From contig OY294044.1 in assembly GCA_958510825.1 (NCBI GenBank), positions 77,918,895-77,982,894 on the forward strand: 64,000 nt of DNA, given 5' to 3'. How positions within the stretch are numbered: the stretch's first letter is position 1; every line of letters begins with the position of its first letter. The position numbers were made by a program, and so were the translations under genes. The notes below the pieces were generated by a model. That model did no database searches. It was not told the DNA's origin and saw only the letters and a program-made list of their open reading frames with translations. Positions 54,331 through 64,000 of this stretch are shown piece by piece. The DNA comes from Brachypterus glaber. Taxonomy: Eukaryota > Arthropoda > Insecta > Coleoptera > Kateretidae.

Positions 54331-55001
54331 AAACGGTTACAGATCGTTAAAAAATTTCAAAAGCACGTTGTAAATCTCAATCTGTACTATAACTAAGACT
54401 CTCTATTTGGTATTAACACAAATAAAAATCTATTCTTCTTCAAAAATTTACCTACCGACAGCTCTGCACAACTATGGATATATTAGCCAAAATGTAACCT
54501 ACACCTACAAAAACTACAAAATAACATCTAAATAACAAGGATAACAATACTAAAGAAAACACAGCTAAATTAAAAAAAAAAACATTTGCCGGTGTCTCAC
54601 AACAACCTGATACGTCATCAACTGGTGCAAGGAGGAGCACGCATCAGGCTGTTCGGCTTCGTTGCTAGTCTTATTAAGGTAAATTCACAATAACTGTAGT
54701 AATAACCCAATTTTGTTTGTAAAATTAATAAGGTTTTGTTAATTTACATTATTTACAAGATACAAAGTTCTTTAAAATTCATTTGTACTTTTTACAATGC
54801 CTATAGTAAAATTCTTAATGGGTAAAGTAAAAATACTGATTATTTTATAAAGCTAACAACAGTTTGCTAAATAACATTAATAAAATGACAACATTTTGTA
54901 AAAATATATATATTTTTTTTATTTTTACTTAGATAATTGCATAATTATTGCTATTTAAATTTACTAATTATTTTGTAATTTTTCCTCTAATTTTTTCAGT
55001 G

Positions 55002-56053
55002 CATAGTATTATAGTGCTATATAAATTATTGAATGTTAAATCTTGAAGTTATTGCATTTTTGCTTATATCTGCAGTATAAGCTACCTGTAGTCAACATCT
55101 GTTGGATATCTCTGTATTTGTTTGTAAAACTTTTTTTGAAACAAGCTGACACGCATTTCCGAATTTAGATTTTGACACCCATTCATTATCTTTCTTAAAA
55201 AGAGCCTTTTGCTACTGTGGTATTTTTAATTAACATTTTTAACTAACAATTTAGTAAAAATTAATAGATATATTCATTTGAGTATAATTATGGACTAAAC
55301 AAAATTGTAAAAATTAACCAAATAAACCAATTTCAAAAAAAACTTTATTTCAGTGCCCAAAGAAGGTTTGTTTAAAAGACAAGATTTTAAGGAACATATA
55401 GTTTAAATACAGCATGCCGTGTACTTATTCCATGAAGATAACCTTACATGTGATAAAGAATTTCAATAAAATGTAGAATTGAATCCACATATTTTTTAGA
55501 ATAATATTTGTTTACGTTTCAAATTTATTGGGGGCCAAGAATTTTGGCGATGTGTAATTCACACTTGAGGGGTGTTTTTTTTCATAATCACCGAAAATAA
55601 TCGCAAGCTGATTATACAACTAACAACAAAATAATAAAAATCTATATAGTTATATATGTTACAGTGAAAGCTCGAAGTTTGGTTTGTATCAATCCTAGGA
55701 TTGACGTGTTAAACCTAGGATTTACCAAGTAAAACTACGAAAAAATGTATTATCTATATAATTTCGGACTTCTACCAAGTCATAATGGTCAATCTTAGGA
55801 TTTTTCATTTCATATTGATAAAAGCTAGTTTTAGTTTGAAAAGAAGTTCTTATTGACGGTTAAATCTATTAACTAAGTACTGAAAAAGAAAATAAAAACT
55901 ACTAAAAGTAGATTTTTTATTTAACATTATTTCAGTGCCCAAAGAAGGTTTGTTTAGAAGACAAGATTTTAAGAGACATACAGTTTAAATACAGCATGCC
56001 TCTTGATTTATCCAATAATTATTATATAATTATATAATAATTATTAATTATAA
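55002..56053. repeat. Intergenic with a 90-bp direct repeat pair
   Basis: TTTCAGTGCCCAAAGAAGGT TTGTTTA through TTTAAATACAGCATGCC occurs at 55345-55440 and 55922-56010. Between them are palindromic CAATCCTAGGATTG-type motifs near 55690-55800. No coding frame. Confidence 0.6.
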
Positions 56054-56157
56054 TTAACGTTAAACTAACTAAGAATTTAACCAGTGAAGTAAAACTTGTA
56101 GAATAATTCTGACATTTCATTGGTCAAATTCTTAGTTTGTTTAGTGTTAATTATTTG
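56054..56157. repeat. Hairpin, about 35-bp arms
   Basis: TTAACGTTAAACTAACTAAG AATTTAACCA pairs with TGGTCAAATTCTTAGTTTGT TTAGTGTTAA across about 35 nt, with few mismatches. Confidence 0.65.
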
Positions 56158-56399
56158 CTAACTAAGCATTATAATCTTGTCTTATAAGTTTTAGAACTAG
56201 AAGTTATACTGCTTGAAAGAACAGAGTAACTCGACAGAGTTTGAACTATACTTGCAAATCAATTAATTTAACCACAAAAAGCCCAATATACCATTTTTCA
56301 GGAAAACTACCCCCACCCCTCAGGGGGTGGAATTAGAAAAAAATTATTATCAGATTCATATTCGTCGACCCCAGCGAGCGAGAACTTTAGGTAACACCT

Positions 56400-56670
56400 G
56401 TATGCCAAATTTTAAGTATCTAGCTTAAAACGTTCTTAAGTTATCGTGCCACAAGATTTCCGAGACAGACCGATCGCCCGATCGACCGACCGACCGACGG
56501 ACCAAGCGACCGACCGACCCACCGACCGAATTTTTTTTTGCTTGAAATTGATTTATATCGACATAAAACGTCATAAAACGCAAAAATACGCAAAAAAATT
56601 GAAAATTTTTGCACGCATACAAGGCTTTCCGAAATTTTGAAAATTTTTAAACTGGTAAAGCAAAATGGTC
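56400..56670 (+). repeat. GACAGACA family, diverged copy 4 (GACCGACC run)
   Basis: CGTTCTTAAGTTATCGTG, then a run of GACC units (CGACCGACCGACC), TTTTTTTTTGCTTGAAATTG and a final AAAACGTCATAAAACG match the other copies in order. It explains the short Arg/Thr/Asp-rich frames on both strands. Confidence 0.7.
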
Positions 56671-56851
56671 TTATTTAAAGTAATTAAAGACACTTCTAAA
56701 AACAAAACCAATTAGTATATTTGTCACTTTAAATTTATTATAATAATAAAAACAAACACTTTTCAATTTAAAGAAATGTATTTATAGCATCATATCGTTT
56801 ATTAAGGAGTTTTAAATAAGATCACCAACAAAAATAGGCATGCCGCGAATT

Positions 56852-57051
56852 NNNNNNNNNNNNNNNNNNNNNNNNNNNNNNNNNNNNNNNNNNNNNNNNN
56901 NNNNNNNNNNNNNNNNNNNNNNNNNNNNNNNNNNNNNNNNNNNNNNNNNNNNNNNNNNNNNNNNNNNNNNNNNNNNNNNNNNNNNNNNNNNNNNNNNNNN
57001 NNNNNNNNNNNNNNNNNNNNNNNNNNNNNNNNNNNNNNNNNNNNNNNNNNN
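56852..57051. other. Assembly gap, 200 N
   Basis: Exactly 200 unknown bases, a conventional size for an unsized or estimated scaffold gap. The sequences on either side need not be truly adjacent. Confidence 0.99.
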
Positions 57052-57079
57052 GTGTACCTAATCGAGATTTCTAGTCTTG

Positions 57080-57445
57080 TACAGGGTGATTAAGAATTCC
57101 CGCCCTCATCATTTTTATCGAAAATGGTAAGAGATAAAAAAAAAATCAAAAACCTTGTTTTATAGTCTCACCTGTACTATAAGTTAAATACCGAATGACG
57201 TTTTCATAATAATACTCGGTTGCCCTGTGAAGACCTCTATATATTTTTCCCCATGTTAAACGTGGTTTTATTTATGAAACTAGAAGATCTTTAATTAGAA
57301 TAATTTACTTTCATATCTTTTTTTTTCGCCTCATTTGTTTTCTAGTTATAGTCTGTAAAAATTTACTTAATTAATTGTTCTAATTTTTTAACCACTGCAG
57401 ATATTAAAAAAGTTTTAAATGTGTTACTTTTAGCTTTATAAACGT
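57080..57445 (+). repeat. Truncated second copy of the 21546 MITE
   Basis: TACAGGGTGATTAAGAATTC CCGC, then CCTTGTTTTATAGTCTCACC and TTTTAGCTTTATAAA, are collinear with 21546-21875. It begins close to the assembly gap, and the right end is missing. Confidence 0.75.
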
Positions 57446-57768
57446 ACTATCAACCAGTACAGCATCGCTAGAAAGTATTTTATTACCTGCAGTAAACGTC
57501 CAGACAGCTGCAAACTGCACATTTAATATGTATATCCAAAATTTAATTATTTAATTATTATATAATCTAAAATGTTAAATTAACTTTAAAATATGTTCTT
57601 CTTCCATGTAATCCATTCTTATAATATCATTTTTGAAATGAAAAGATTTTTTTGTTAACTTCGCTCGTAGAAATTTTTTTTTCCTAGCACTTGCGGAAAG
57701 TGACTTTTCCGCACTTAACAACTACAGTCGCTTGCGAAAAAGTCGCACTTATTAGGAAAATAGCTATT
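57446..57768. repeat. AT-rich with a cassette-like CpG segment
   Basis: GCACTTGCGGAAAGTGACTT TTCCGCACTT and CGCTTGCGAAAAAGTCGC near 57685-57750 resemble the hairpin cassettes at 9715 and 35235 but are shorter. Confidence 0.4.
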
Positions 57769-58428
57769 CGTCCACTAAAGGCTCTAGTTGTCTAACTCCA
57801 AATTTTTCAAAATTAGATTTTTATCAAATTTGCTTCATTATCTGATTACCAACATACCTCAAAAAAAAAATTGCATTAAACCAATATCAGCCTCAAAAAA
57901 TGCAAAAATGTAAATATTTTAAGTCGCTAAGTGTCTAACTCCATCATATGATTGTGAGAAAATAATTAAATGAGAAGTGTCACTAATGTCAAACTATTTC
58001 TCGACAACAGGGGATCCCGTTTCAAATATTTGTTAATTTACTGTTTGATGATAATTATAATTATTGCCATTAATAATGTATATATATTATGCCTACCTAG
58101 TAGTAATATTATATATTAAATATAAAAATGTAAATTTTTTGTAATAATATTACGCGATATAATACGATAGGTATCCTCCTTTATCTTCCCTTGGAGTTAG
58201 ACCATTAGTGAATTTAGATTCTGTGGTTAAAATTTAATTTTCAAATAATTTATATAAAATTGATAACAATGAAAAGTTTTAAATACATTAACACATTTCA
58301 AACATTTTTACCTGTGAACAAGCTAGTTTTAAAGTTCTAAATTGCTATAATTAAGTTTTAAATCGTTTTTTACGTCTCCTGAAAAATATGACGTTTTGGA
58401 GTTAGACCGTTAGAGCCTTTAGATGACG
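57769..58428. mobile_element. 660-bp MITE (AAAGGCTCTAG termini)
   Basis: CGTCCACTAAAGGCTCTAG and TGTCTAACTCCAAA are mirrored by TTTGGAGTTAGACC and TTAGAGCCTTTAGATGACG. The inner motif GGAGTTAGACCATTAG repeats once more near 58192. No coding. Confidence 0.75.
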
Positions 58429-58504
58429 TATTGTATTTTTCAAACAACTGCCATATGACATGTTTTGATGCGTAATATTAAGGTTTTCCAACGCCAAATA
58501 ATTT

Positions 58505-58531
58505 CGAGAGTCTTGGAATTCAAGACTCTCG
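58505..58531. repeat. Short palindrome CGAGAGTCTTG...CAAGACTCTCG
   Basis: About 13-bp arms around GGAATTC. It lies in a GC-richer patch (58500-58580) with further GAGACTC variants. Confidence 0.6.
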
Positions 58532-59612
58532 CGAGACGTGCCAAGAAATGATTCGTCGAGACTCTTCTCGCTATACGCCCGCTAAATATTTTTTGGGAGG
58601 AGGGGCAGAAACAAAAAATTCCAAACCTTTTATTCATTATTCATTATTCATTCAGACTAAGATTTTCCAACTTGTTATATGCTGGCGAAAAGTTAACGGC
58701 AAAATAAGTCTTCAACTCCATAATTTATTCATTTCGTCAGTGGATTATCACAATTGGCTGTGGATTTTTCCAACTTGATAGTTCGGGTTAGCGTCCCGCC
58801 TGGAAAATGTGATGTTAAATCTGGGAGTATAGGTAGGTACTTTTTTCTTTCTGTGAGGTTGCAAGAAAAATGTGTTTAGAAGTTAGTTAATTGAATCTTT
58901 GACTTTACACCTTCAACTAGAATTTCTAGTACAAGCTTTTTTACTAGCTAGAAGCTGCCGAGGCCATATAACACAGTTTTAGTTTCTTGTATAAAAGTTC
59001 GAGTTGTTAAGTTTTTCCCCTTTTCTTCTTATACACTTCGCAACCACTAGAAAAGAAACAAATGTATGCTCAAATTATCAAATCCTGAATTACTTTCAAA
59101 AATGTTTACTAAATTACTTTTAAAAATAATCTATCCGAAGTTATAGTTTATTATCTGCAGCTATCCCGTAACTTAAAAAAAGAAATAGAAAATTTGGAAC
59201 TGATAAGTTTTCCTAGTCCGGAATAATAGAAGTTTTAAAACACTAAAACAGTGATTCATCGGTTAACACCGAAAAAATCACTGGCCTTCTTCTAAAAAAG
59301 CCGGGGATTTGAAAAAATTAACAAATCCTATAGGATTCGTATACAGATTTTGAAATAATAATTAGATATCTTAATTCAAAAACAATAATTTTATAGGGGC
59401 CCTCTGTCATAGATCCAAACCAAAGATCCAAATGTTCAGAAAAATAAATTATTATATTTTTTTAACTAAAAACAACACTAATTTTCAAAAAATTATTCAA
59501 AACATTCAATAAAAACAATATATTGAAAAAATCACTAGCTATATTAAAAAATATATATATTTTAATGAATCTTGAGAGTTATGACTGCCGACCAATAGAC
59601 TTTTTAAAACCG
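58532..59612. other. Intergenic, nothing recognised
   Basis: No supported gene. A 76-codon plus-strand frame (58548-58778) is unplaced. Confidence 0.35.
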
Positions 59613-61136
59613 TACCGTATACCACGGTGTTCTAGAAGAACTTTTAAATGACATGACAACTTCCATTTTTTTTCTTTTTGGAATTTGTTATATGAGCTCT
59701 AATTAAAAAAATAAGACCAAAATTTTAAAAATCGTTAGAGCCGTTTTTGAAAAAAATGTGTTTTTTTGAAAATATCTCTGATATTTCAGGCTAACATACT
59801 CGGTTTGCCCTCGATGTCTCCGATTTTGACCAACTTGGCATAGTGGTACCACTGTGGTACCTAAGCACTCCATCCAAATTTTTTTCAAAACGGTCCATCC
59901 GTTCACTATACTGGGTGTCCCACCAAATTCTTGAAATAGCTTATCTCCGTTATTTGAAAAGGTATTAAAATTTGCAAAAAATAGCATTAAATAAAAGCCA
60001 ATAAAAATTTTACCGACTTATTTAAAACCGCCCCTTGCTTACCCACTCCCTTGAAACTATCCCCAACTTCTTTTTTTCAAATAACATCCCCTAATTCTTA
60101 TTAAAGACTATGAAAGTGCACTTTATTCTGTATTCAACCATTTATTATAAGTGGTATCTTAGATTTTAAGGGGCTCTAAATAACAATTATTATTTATTAA
60201 TAGAAGGGTGGTATTTAAAACAAAATTGCGGGTAGTTCTAGGAGACTGGGTTGTTATGAGTTGGTTTTGAATATATTAATCAATTTTTTTTTGGGTTCAA
60301 TTTAACGTAAGTTTTTGGAAAATTTTCTGGTTAAATTTAAAATGAAATGTGCTTTTATATTCTTTAGTAAAATAGGGAAGTGCTATTTAAAAAACTAGTT
60401 GGAGGTGGTTCCAAGAGGGTGGGTTAATAAGGGGTAGTTTTGCTTATGTCAGTAAATTCTTTGACTTCAATTTTATTTTACTTTTTTATATTTTTAAATA
60501 ACGGAGATATAGCCCGTCTAAAACCTGTTGGGACATTATTATTACTAAATAATAATTGTTATTGGAAGCCCCTTAAAAGAATAAGATACTATTTATAATA
60601 CATGGTTTAATTCAAAATAAAATGTAATTTCATATTCTTAGATAAAAATGGGGGTGGAAGGTGTTATTTGAAAATCAGAGAATGGGGTAGTTACAAGGGA
60701 GTGAGTAAGCAATGGAGGAGGGGGTTGAATAAGTCAATAAAATCTTTTTTGGCTCCCATTTAAGGCTATTTTTTACAAAAAAATTACCTTTTCAAATAAC
60801 GGAGATATAACTTGTCAAGAACCTGGTTGGTGGGACACCCGGTATCGTGAACGGATGGAACGTTTTGAAAAAAATTTGTATGGAGTATGTACCATAGTGG
60901 TACCACTATGCCAAGTTTGGTCAAAATCCGAGATATCGAGGGCAAACCGAGTATGTTAGCGTGAAATATCAGATATATTTTCTAAAAAACACCTTTTTTT
61001 CAATAACGGCTCTAACGATTTTTAAAATTTTAGTCTTATTTTTTTTAATTACAGCTCATATAACAAATTCCAAAAATAAAAAAAAATGAAAGTTGTCATG
61101 TCATTAAAAAGTTCTTCTAGAACAGCGTGACCGTAC
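59613..61136. mobile_element. 1.5-kb foldback, about 390-bp arms
   Basis: The left arm (59613-about 60000) and right arm (about 60745-61136) pair through TGTTCTAGAAGAACTTTTAA, ATGACATGACAACTT, CATACTCGGTTTGCCCTCGA, GCATAGTGGTACCACT and CTGGGTGTCCCACCAA. The interior holds three imperfect about 270-bp direct units that share GGGTAGTT...GAG...GGGTT and AACGGAGATATA. No transposase frame; the minus-strand frames inside the arms are fortuitous. Confidence 0.85.
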
Positions 61137-61431
61137 TTTGCAGCCTGAGTAAGAAGCTTTGGTTGTACCTTACGCACGACCCGTGTCTTTCTTATAAACA
61201 ATTTCATATTTAAACCTATTGAAACACATAGAGACGATTCCAAATACGTATTAAACAGTAATTTTTAATACGTATTTGGAATCGACAGAATGTGTTTTAA
61301 TACGTTTCAATACGAAATTTTTATAGGATGCTTCAAGTGCATTTTTAACTGGAAATTCCACGAGGTTTGCACAATATACTATCCACTAGTTTACTATTAA
61401 ATACGAAGCATTAAACTTTACGACTTGTTTT
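61137..61431. repeat. Intergenic with an AATACGTATTTGGAATCG inverted pair
   Basis: GATTCCAAATACGTATTAAA at about 61228 and TTTTAATACGTATTTGGAAT at about 61261 form a short hairpin. No gene. Confidence 0.5.
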
Positions 61432-62726
61432 TATACTATTCACAGCGAGTAATGTCACGATGTTTGTGTACACGGGGAGCCGGTCTTTACCTCGAAAAAA
61501 TTTACCTCGAAAGCAAATAGCTCGAAAAAAATACCTCGAAAAAATTTACATCGAAAGGACATTACCTCGAAAAGAAGTTACCTCGAAAAAATTTACCTCG
61601 GAAGGACATTACCTCGAAAATTTGTTACCTCGAAAGTACATTACCTCGAAAGATTTTACATCGAACGACTTTTACCTCGAAAAGGACTTTTTTAATTTGT
61701 TATCTGTTTCTTTTTGATTATTGTATATTGTAGTTTTTTTGCTCATATTTTATCATTTATTGATTAAATTTTAATTTTTTGTTAAATATTTCACAATAAA
61801 TCGTTTAACCTATATCGAGATTTATTGAAAGAAAAATTAGAGGTGTATACAAACTTTGTGTATTATAAGGATCGTGTGTACAAAGACAAGTTTTTTTGGA
61901 AATTTGGAAAATATGGTGAAATTGCTTACAAAGGAAAAACATTTATTGTTAATTATTTATTTTTTATAAAAAATGTTGCTGTAGATTTATTGAAAGCTTT
62001 TTGATTATTTGTAATTTCAAATACTTTCTTTTCGCATAAAATATCAATATTATTGCTTTAAATAAATAAAAAGTTTATTGATGTTAAATTTCCCTTATTT
62101 TTCTAAAAAAAAAATTGTTTGGTTTGGTTTTTTTCATAAATTTTAAAAAATTATTTATTTTAGAGGTAATTTTGTATGCGAGGTAATGTCCGTTCGAGGT
62201 ATTTTCTTTCGAGGTAATGCCCTTTCGAAGTAATTTTCATGTGAAATGGGCTTTCAAGGTAAAATTTTTCAAGGTAACGGTGTTCGAGGTAATTTTTTTC
62301 GAGGTAAAATTTTTCTAGAAAATTGCTTGCGAGGTAAATTTTTTCGAGGTAAAGACCCCTACCATAACAAATTATCCGATGGAGTTGAAATTTTTAGGAA
62401 AAATTTAGTTCTATAGGGGGAAGATTCCTGTTGTTTTCCCACAAAAACAAAAAAGTTATTGGGTGTTAAACTTTTTTTAAAATGAAAAAACATTTTAAAA
62501 AAATAATATTTGTTTTTCGTAAAAACATTTTTTTTTACTTTTTTTCAAAAATAAAAAAAAAAATGAAAAAAAAATGTTTTGTACTTTTTATTAAAATATA
62601 TATTATTTTATTTTTTTTTGTTTTTCAAAAAAAGATTTGTTTTTTAATTGTATTTTTTTTTTGTTTGGACTTTTTTTTAAGTACTTGGGAAAATTATACA
62701 TTATGCCATTTACTGTGAATAGTATA
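61432..62726. mobile_element. GTCCG-family element carrying a nested foldback
   Basis: It begins TATACTATTCACAG and ends CTGTGAATAGTATA, exact inverses. The left segment GTCACGATGTTTGTGTACAC and the right segment AAATTATCCGATGGAGTTG correspond to contiguous sequence in the 17324-18115 relative, showing that 61475-62363 was inserted between them. The right part has the ACAAAAACAAAAAAGTTATT block and T/A runs. Confidence 0.75.
61475..62363. mobile_element. Nested foldback with arms of TTACCTCGAAA tandem units
   Basis: The left arm (61482-about 61690) is about ten degenerate TTACCTCGAAA units of 17-22 bp. The right arm (about 62160-62357) is a similar run in reverse (TTTCGAGGTAA). The outer edges GGTCTTTACCTCGAAAAAAT and its mirror are the best conserved. 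The 470-bp centre is AT-rich and noncoding. A frame of Glu-Asn-Leu-Pro-Arg-Lys repeats across the left arm is a repeat translation. Confidence 0.85.
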
Positions 62727-63637
62727 TAATGGAATGCGTAGCATTACATATGTTAACGGCTTTTTTTTCTTGAAACCGCCGCTATACTTTCAAACAGAAA
62801 ATGTACTAACACAATCATTAAAGTTAGTGAGGGCCTTTTACCTAAAGCAGAATTTTTCCAGTTCTTGTAAAGAGTACAATTAAATTACGTTTGTGGTAAA
62901 ATCTTTAAGAAACTAATTCATTCAATTAAGTTTTTATTCGTTTAGAGTTAGATGTTATAAAGTTAACTCATTATATGTACAGGGATGTTTCTTAAATTGT
63001 GAAAGATCTCTTTTTTCCCAGACTACAGATTGCTGCAGCAACACGAGAGAAGGTTATGTTATAAATAGAGATCGGAGGGAGTCGTGACGTCAAAATGCAT
63101 AGCCGGGTACAATAAGTTAACAAATTCATATTAATTTTATAAAAATGTTTAATATGTTGCCAAACCACTACACTACCAAAGAAAATTACATAAATATTAT
63201 GAAAGTCCCGTAACGTTTTATATAAGTAAAAGAAAATTAAAAAAAAAACTTAATAGATCCGAAAATTATGATTTAGTTGGACTTTTAAATAATCCAAATT
63301 TTATTGAATAGTATTGTAACATGGTGGCTGGGTATTACTTTTATCATGTTGAAAAAAAAATCTGCCAGGCCAATCCTTTTCTATTCGCAATAACAGCTCA
63401 CGTGACGTTTATAACTTGTGAAAAATGTTTTTAAAAATTTCTTCGCAATTATAATTTTTACTCAAATCTTTTGTTTTTCATATTATACATAAAATATAAA
63501 TAAAATACAAAATTACATAACTAAAACAAACTACCGAAGAAATCTTTTTGTGTTTTATTCAATTTGTGAAGAGGTGACTGGAAGGTGAAATCTATTTGAA
63601 CTCGTTATAAACATGTACTCTGCAGATATCTAAAAGC
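62727..63637. other. Intergenic, nothing recognised
   Basis: AT-rich with a GC-richer patch at 63030-63110. No coding frame or long repeat seen. Confidence 0.4.
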
Positions 63638-63744
63638 TCTAAACTTGTTTCCGTATGCGTGCGACGAAATAAGTGAGATGTAAGCTCAAGCGTGTACCAT
63701 ATGCGTTATTTTATTGGTTAGAATCACGCGCATGTGGAAACAAG
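63638..63744. promoter_or_regulatory. Inverted-repeat region upstream of the edge ORF
   Basis: TTGTTTCCGTATGCGTGCG and CGCGCATGTGGAAACAA are imperfect inverses 70 bp apart, with GTTATTTTATTGGTTAGAAT between. It lies about 150 bp before the ATG at 63899. It could be a promoter or an element terminus; function is inferred from position only. Confidence 0.3.
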
Positions 63745-63898
63745 GGTTTTATTGCAAGTAAATTGAGTCATTTCGTTCGACTTAGCAATGCGAATTAGTT
63801 TCTTTTATTTTGTTCTTTTTCGCTTTTAATATACCTATTGAGCCTAATCTAATATTCATTTGTCACCGTTCATTTCATTAGTAAAATCCCTTGATAAA

Positions 63899-64000
63899 AT
63901 GTTAGTAAAACCATTACTTACTACGGTTAAATAGTGGATTGAAGATTATCCAGAACTGAAGTTCGACGGCAATATTTTACACTGCACATTTTGTAAAAAA
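63899..64000 (+). pseudogene. Start of a CGGBP1/BED-like zinc-finger protein, runs off window
   Basis: ATG reads MLVKPLLTTVK, a TAG stop (63932-63934), then WIEDYPELKFDGNILHCTFC and KK to the edge. The pattern W-x3-(F/Y)-x-E-F-x-x-DG-x-x-x-C-x2-C is typical of the N-terminal DNA-binding part of CGGBP1-like and hAT-transposase-derived proteins in insects. The stop means either a pseudogene, a start further down, or a splice junction near the TAG. Only about 22 diagnostic residues are visible. Confidence 0.45.

Larger units (their letters stand above)
52779..55001. mobile_element. 2.2-kb AT-rich element with CACTG termini
   Basis: The left end CACTGAAAAAATTATTTTGT and right end AATTTTTTCAGTG are inverted, with a second paired block (AATTATTTTGTAATTTT). 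TTTGTAAAAATTAC-like text recurs near both ends. CACTG termini occur in CACTA/Chapaev-type elements, but no transposase is present. The interior holds an unrelated LINE relic. Confidence 0.5.

Noticed and set aside
56446..56640. Arg/Asp/Thr-rich short frames on both strands
   Set aside because: They come from the GACC tandem run of a dispersed repeat.
56840..57061. Frame across the gap
   Set aside because: It consists of unknown bases; there is no sequence to interpret.
61460..61717. 85-codon frame with LPRK-type repeats
   Set aside because: Translation of TTACCTCGAAA units in a foldback arm.

Overview
The window reads as repeat-dense, AT-rich intergenic DNA from an invertebrate nuclear genome, most likely an insect. 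The evidence is eukaryotic non-LTR retrotransposons, an intron-bearing transposase relic, THAP-like first exons with splice donors, many small inverted-repeat elements, and a 200-N scaffold gap at 56852-57051. I recognise no single-copy host gene, rRNA or tRNA. Species assignment is inference only.

Layout. 0-2.7 kb: minus-strand relic of a spliced Tc1/mariner-type transposase (LDET and VLDNASYH motifs, canonical splice sites, degraded C-terminus). 2.7-12 kb: inverted-repeat elements, including a 209-bp perfect palindrome (4093-4301), a 2.46-kb foldback (5139-7598) and a MITE (8322-8861), then hairpins and a THAP-like first exon. 12.6-14.5 kb: a LINE relic split by a MITE that carries a hammerhead-ribozyme-like motif, then a minisatellite. 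15.3-17 kb: a tandem array of about 330-370-bp units. 17.3-27 kb: nested foldback and TIR elements, minisatellites and a dispersed direct repeat. 27.2-28.9 kb: a LINE 3' half whose truncated 5' end carries an inverted duplication of the catalytic YADD region. 29-41 kb: more MITEs, two inverted copies of a 0.65-0.73-kb repeat with a possible THAP-like exon, and hairpin cassettes. 41.5-47.6 kb: a 6.1-kb unit with about 640-bp terminal inverted repeats that encloses the only intact coding element here, a two-ORF LINE (ORF1 229 aa, ORF2 996 aa with endonuclease and reverse transcriptase). 47.9-57 kb: foldbacks, four copies of a GACAGACA-bearing repeat, two LINE 3' relics and a 2.2-kb CACTG-ended element. 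57-64 kb: more TIR elements, a 1.5-kb foldback, a foldback whose arms consist of degenerate TTACCTCGAAA units, and a possible zinc-finger/BED-like start at the right edge.

Function. The only module likely to be (or recently to have been) active is the LINE at about 42.2-46.7 kb. ORF1 would package the RNA, and ORF2 would nick target DNA and reverse-transcribe from the TTTGA-repeat tail. Everything else is non-autonomous or broken. The repeated theme is inverted repeats at every scale, often nested. The most notable signals are the hammerhead-like RNA fold, the tandem-unit foldback, the LINE inside long inverted repeats, and the inverted duplication at a LINE truncation point. All calls come from reading the sequence; no database search was run.
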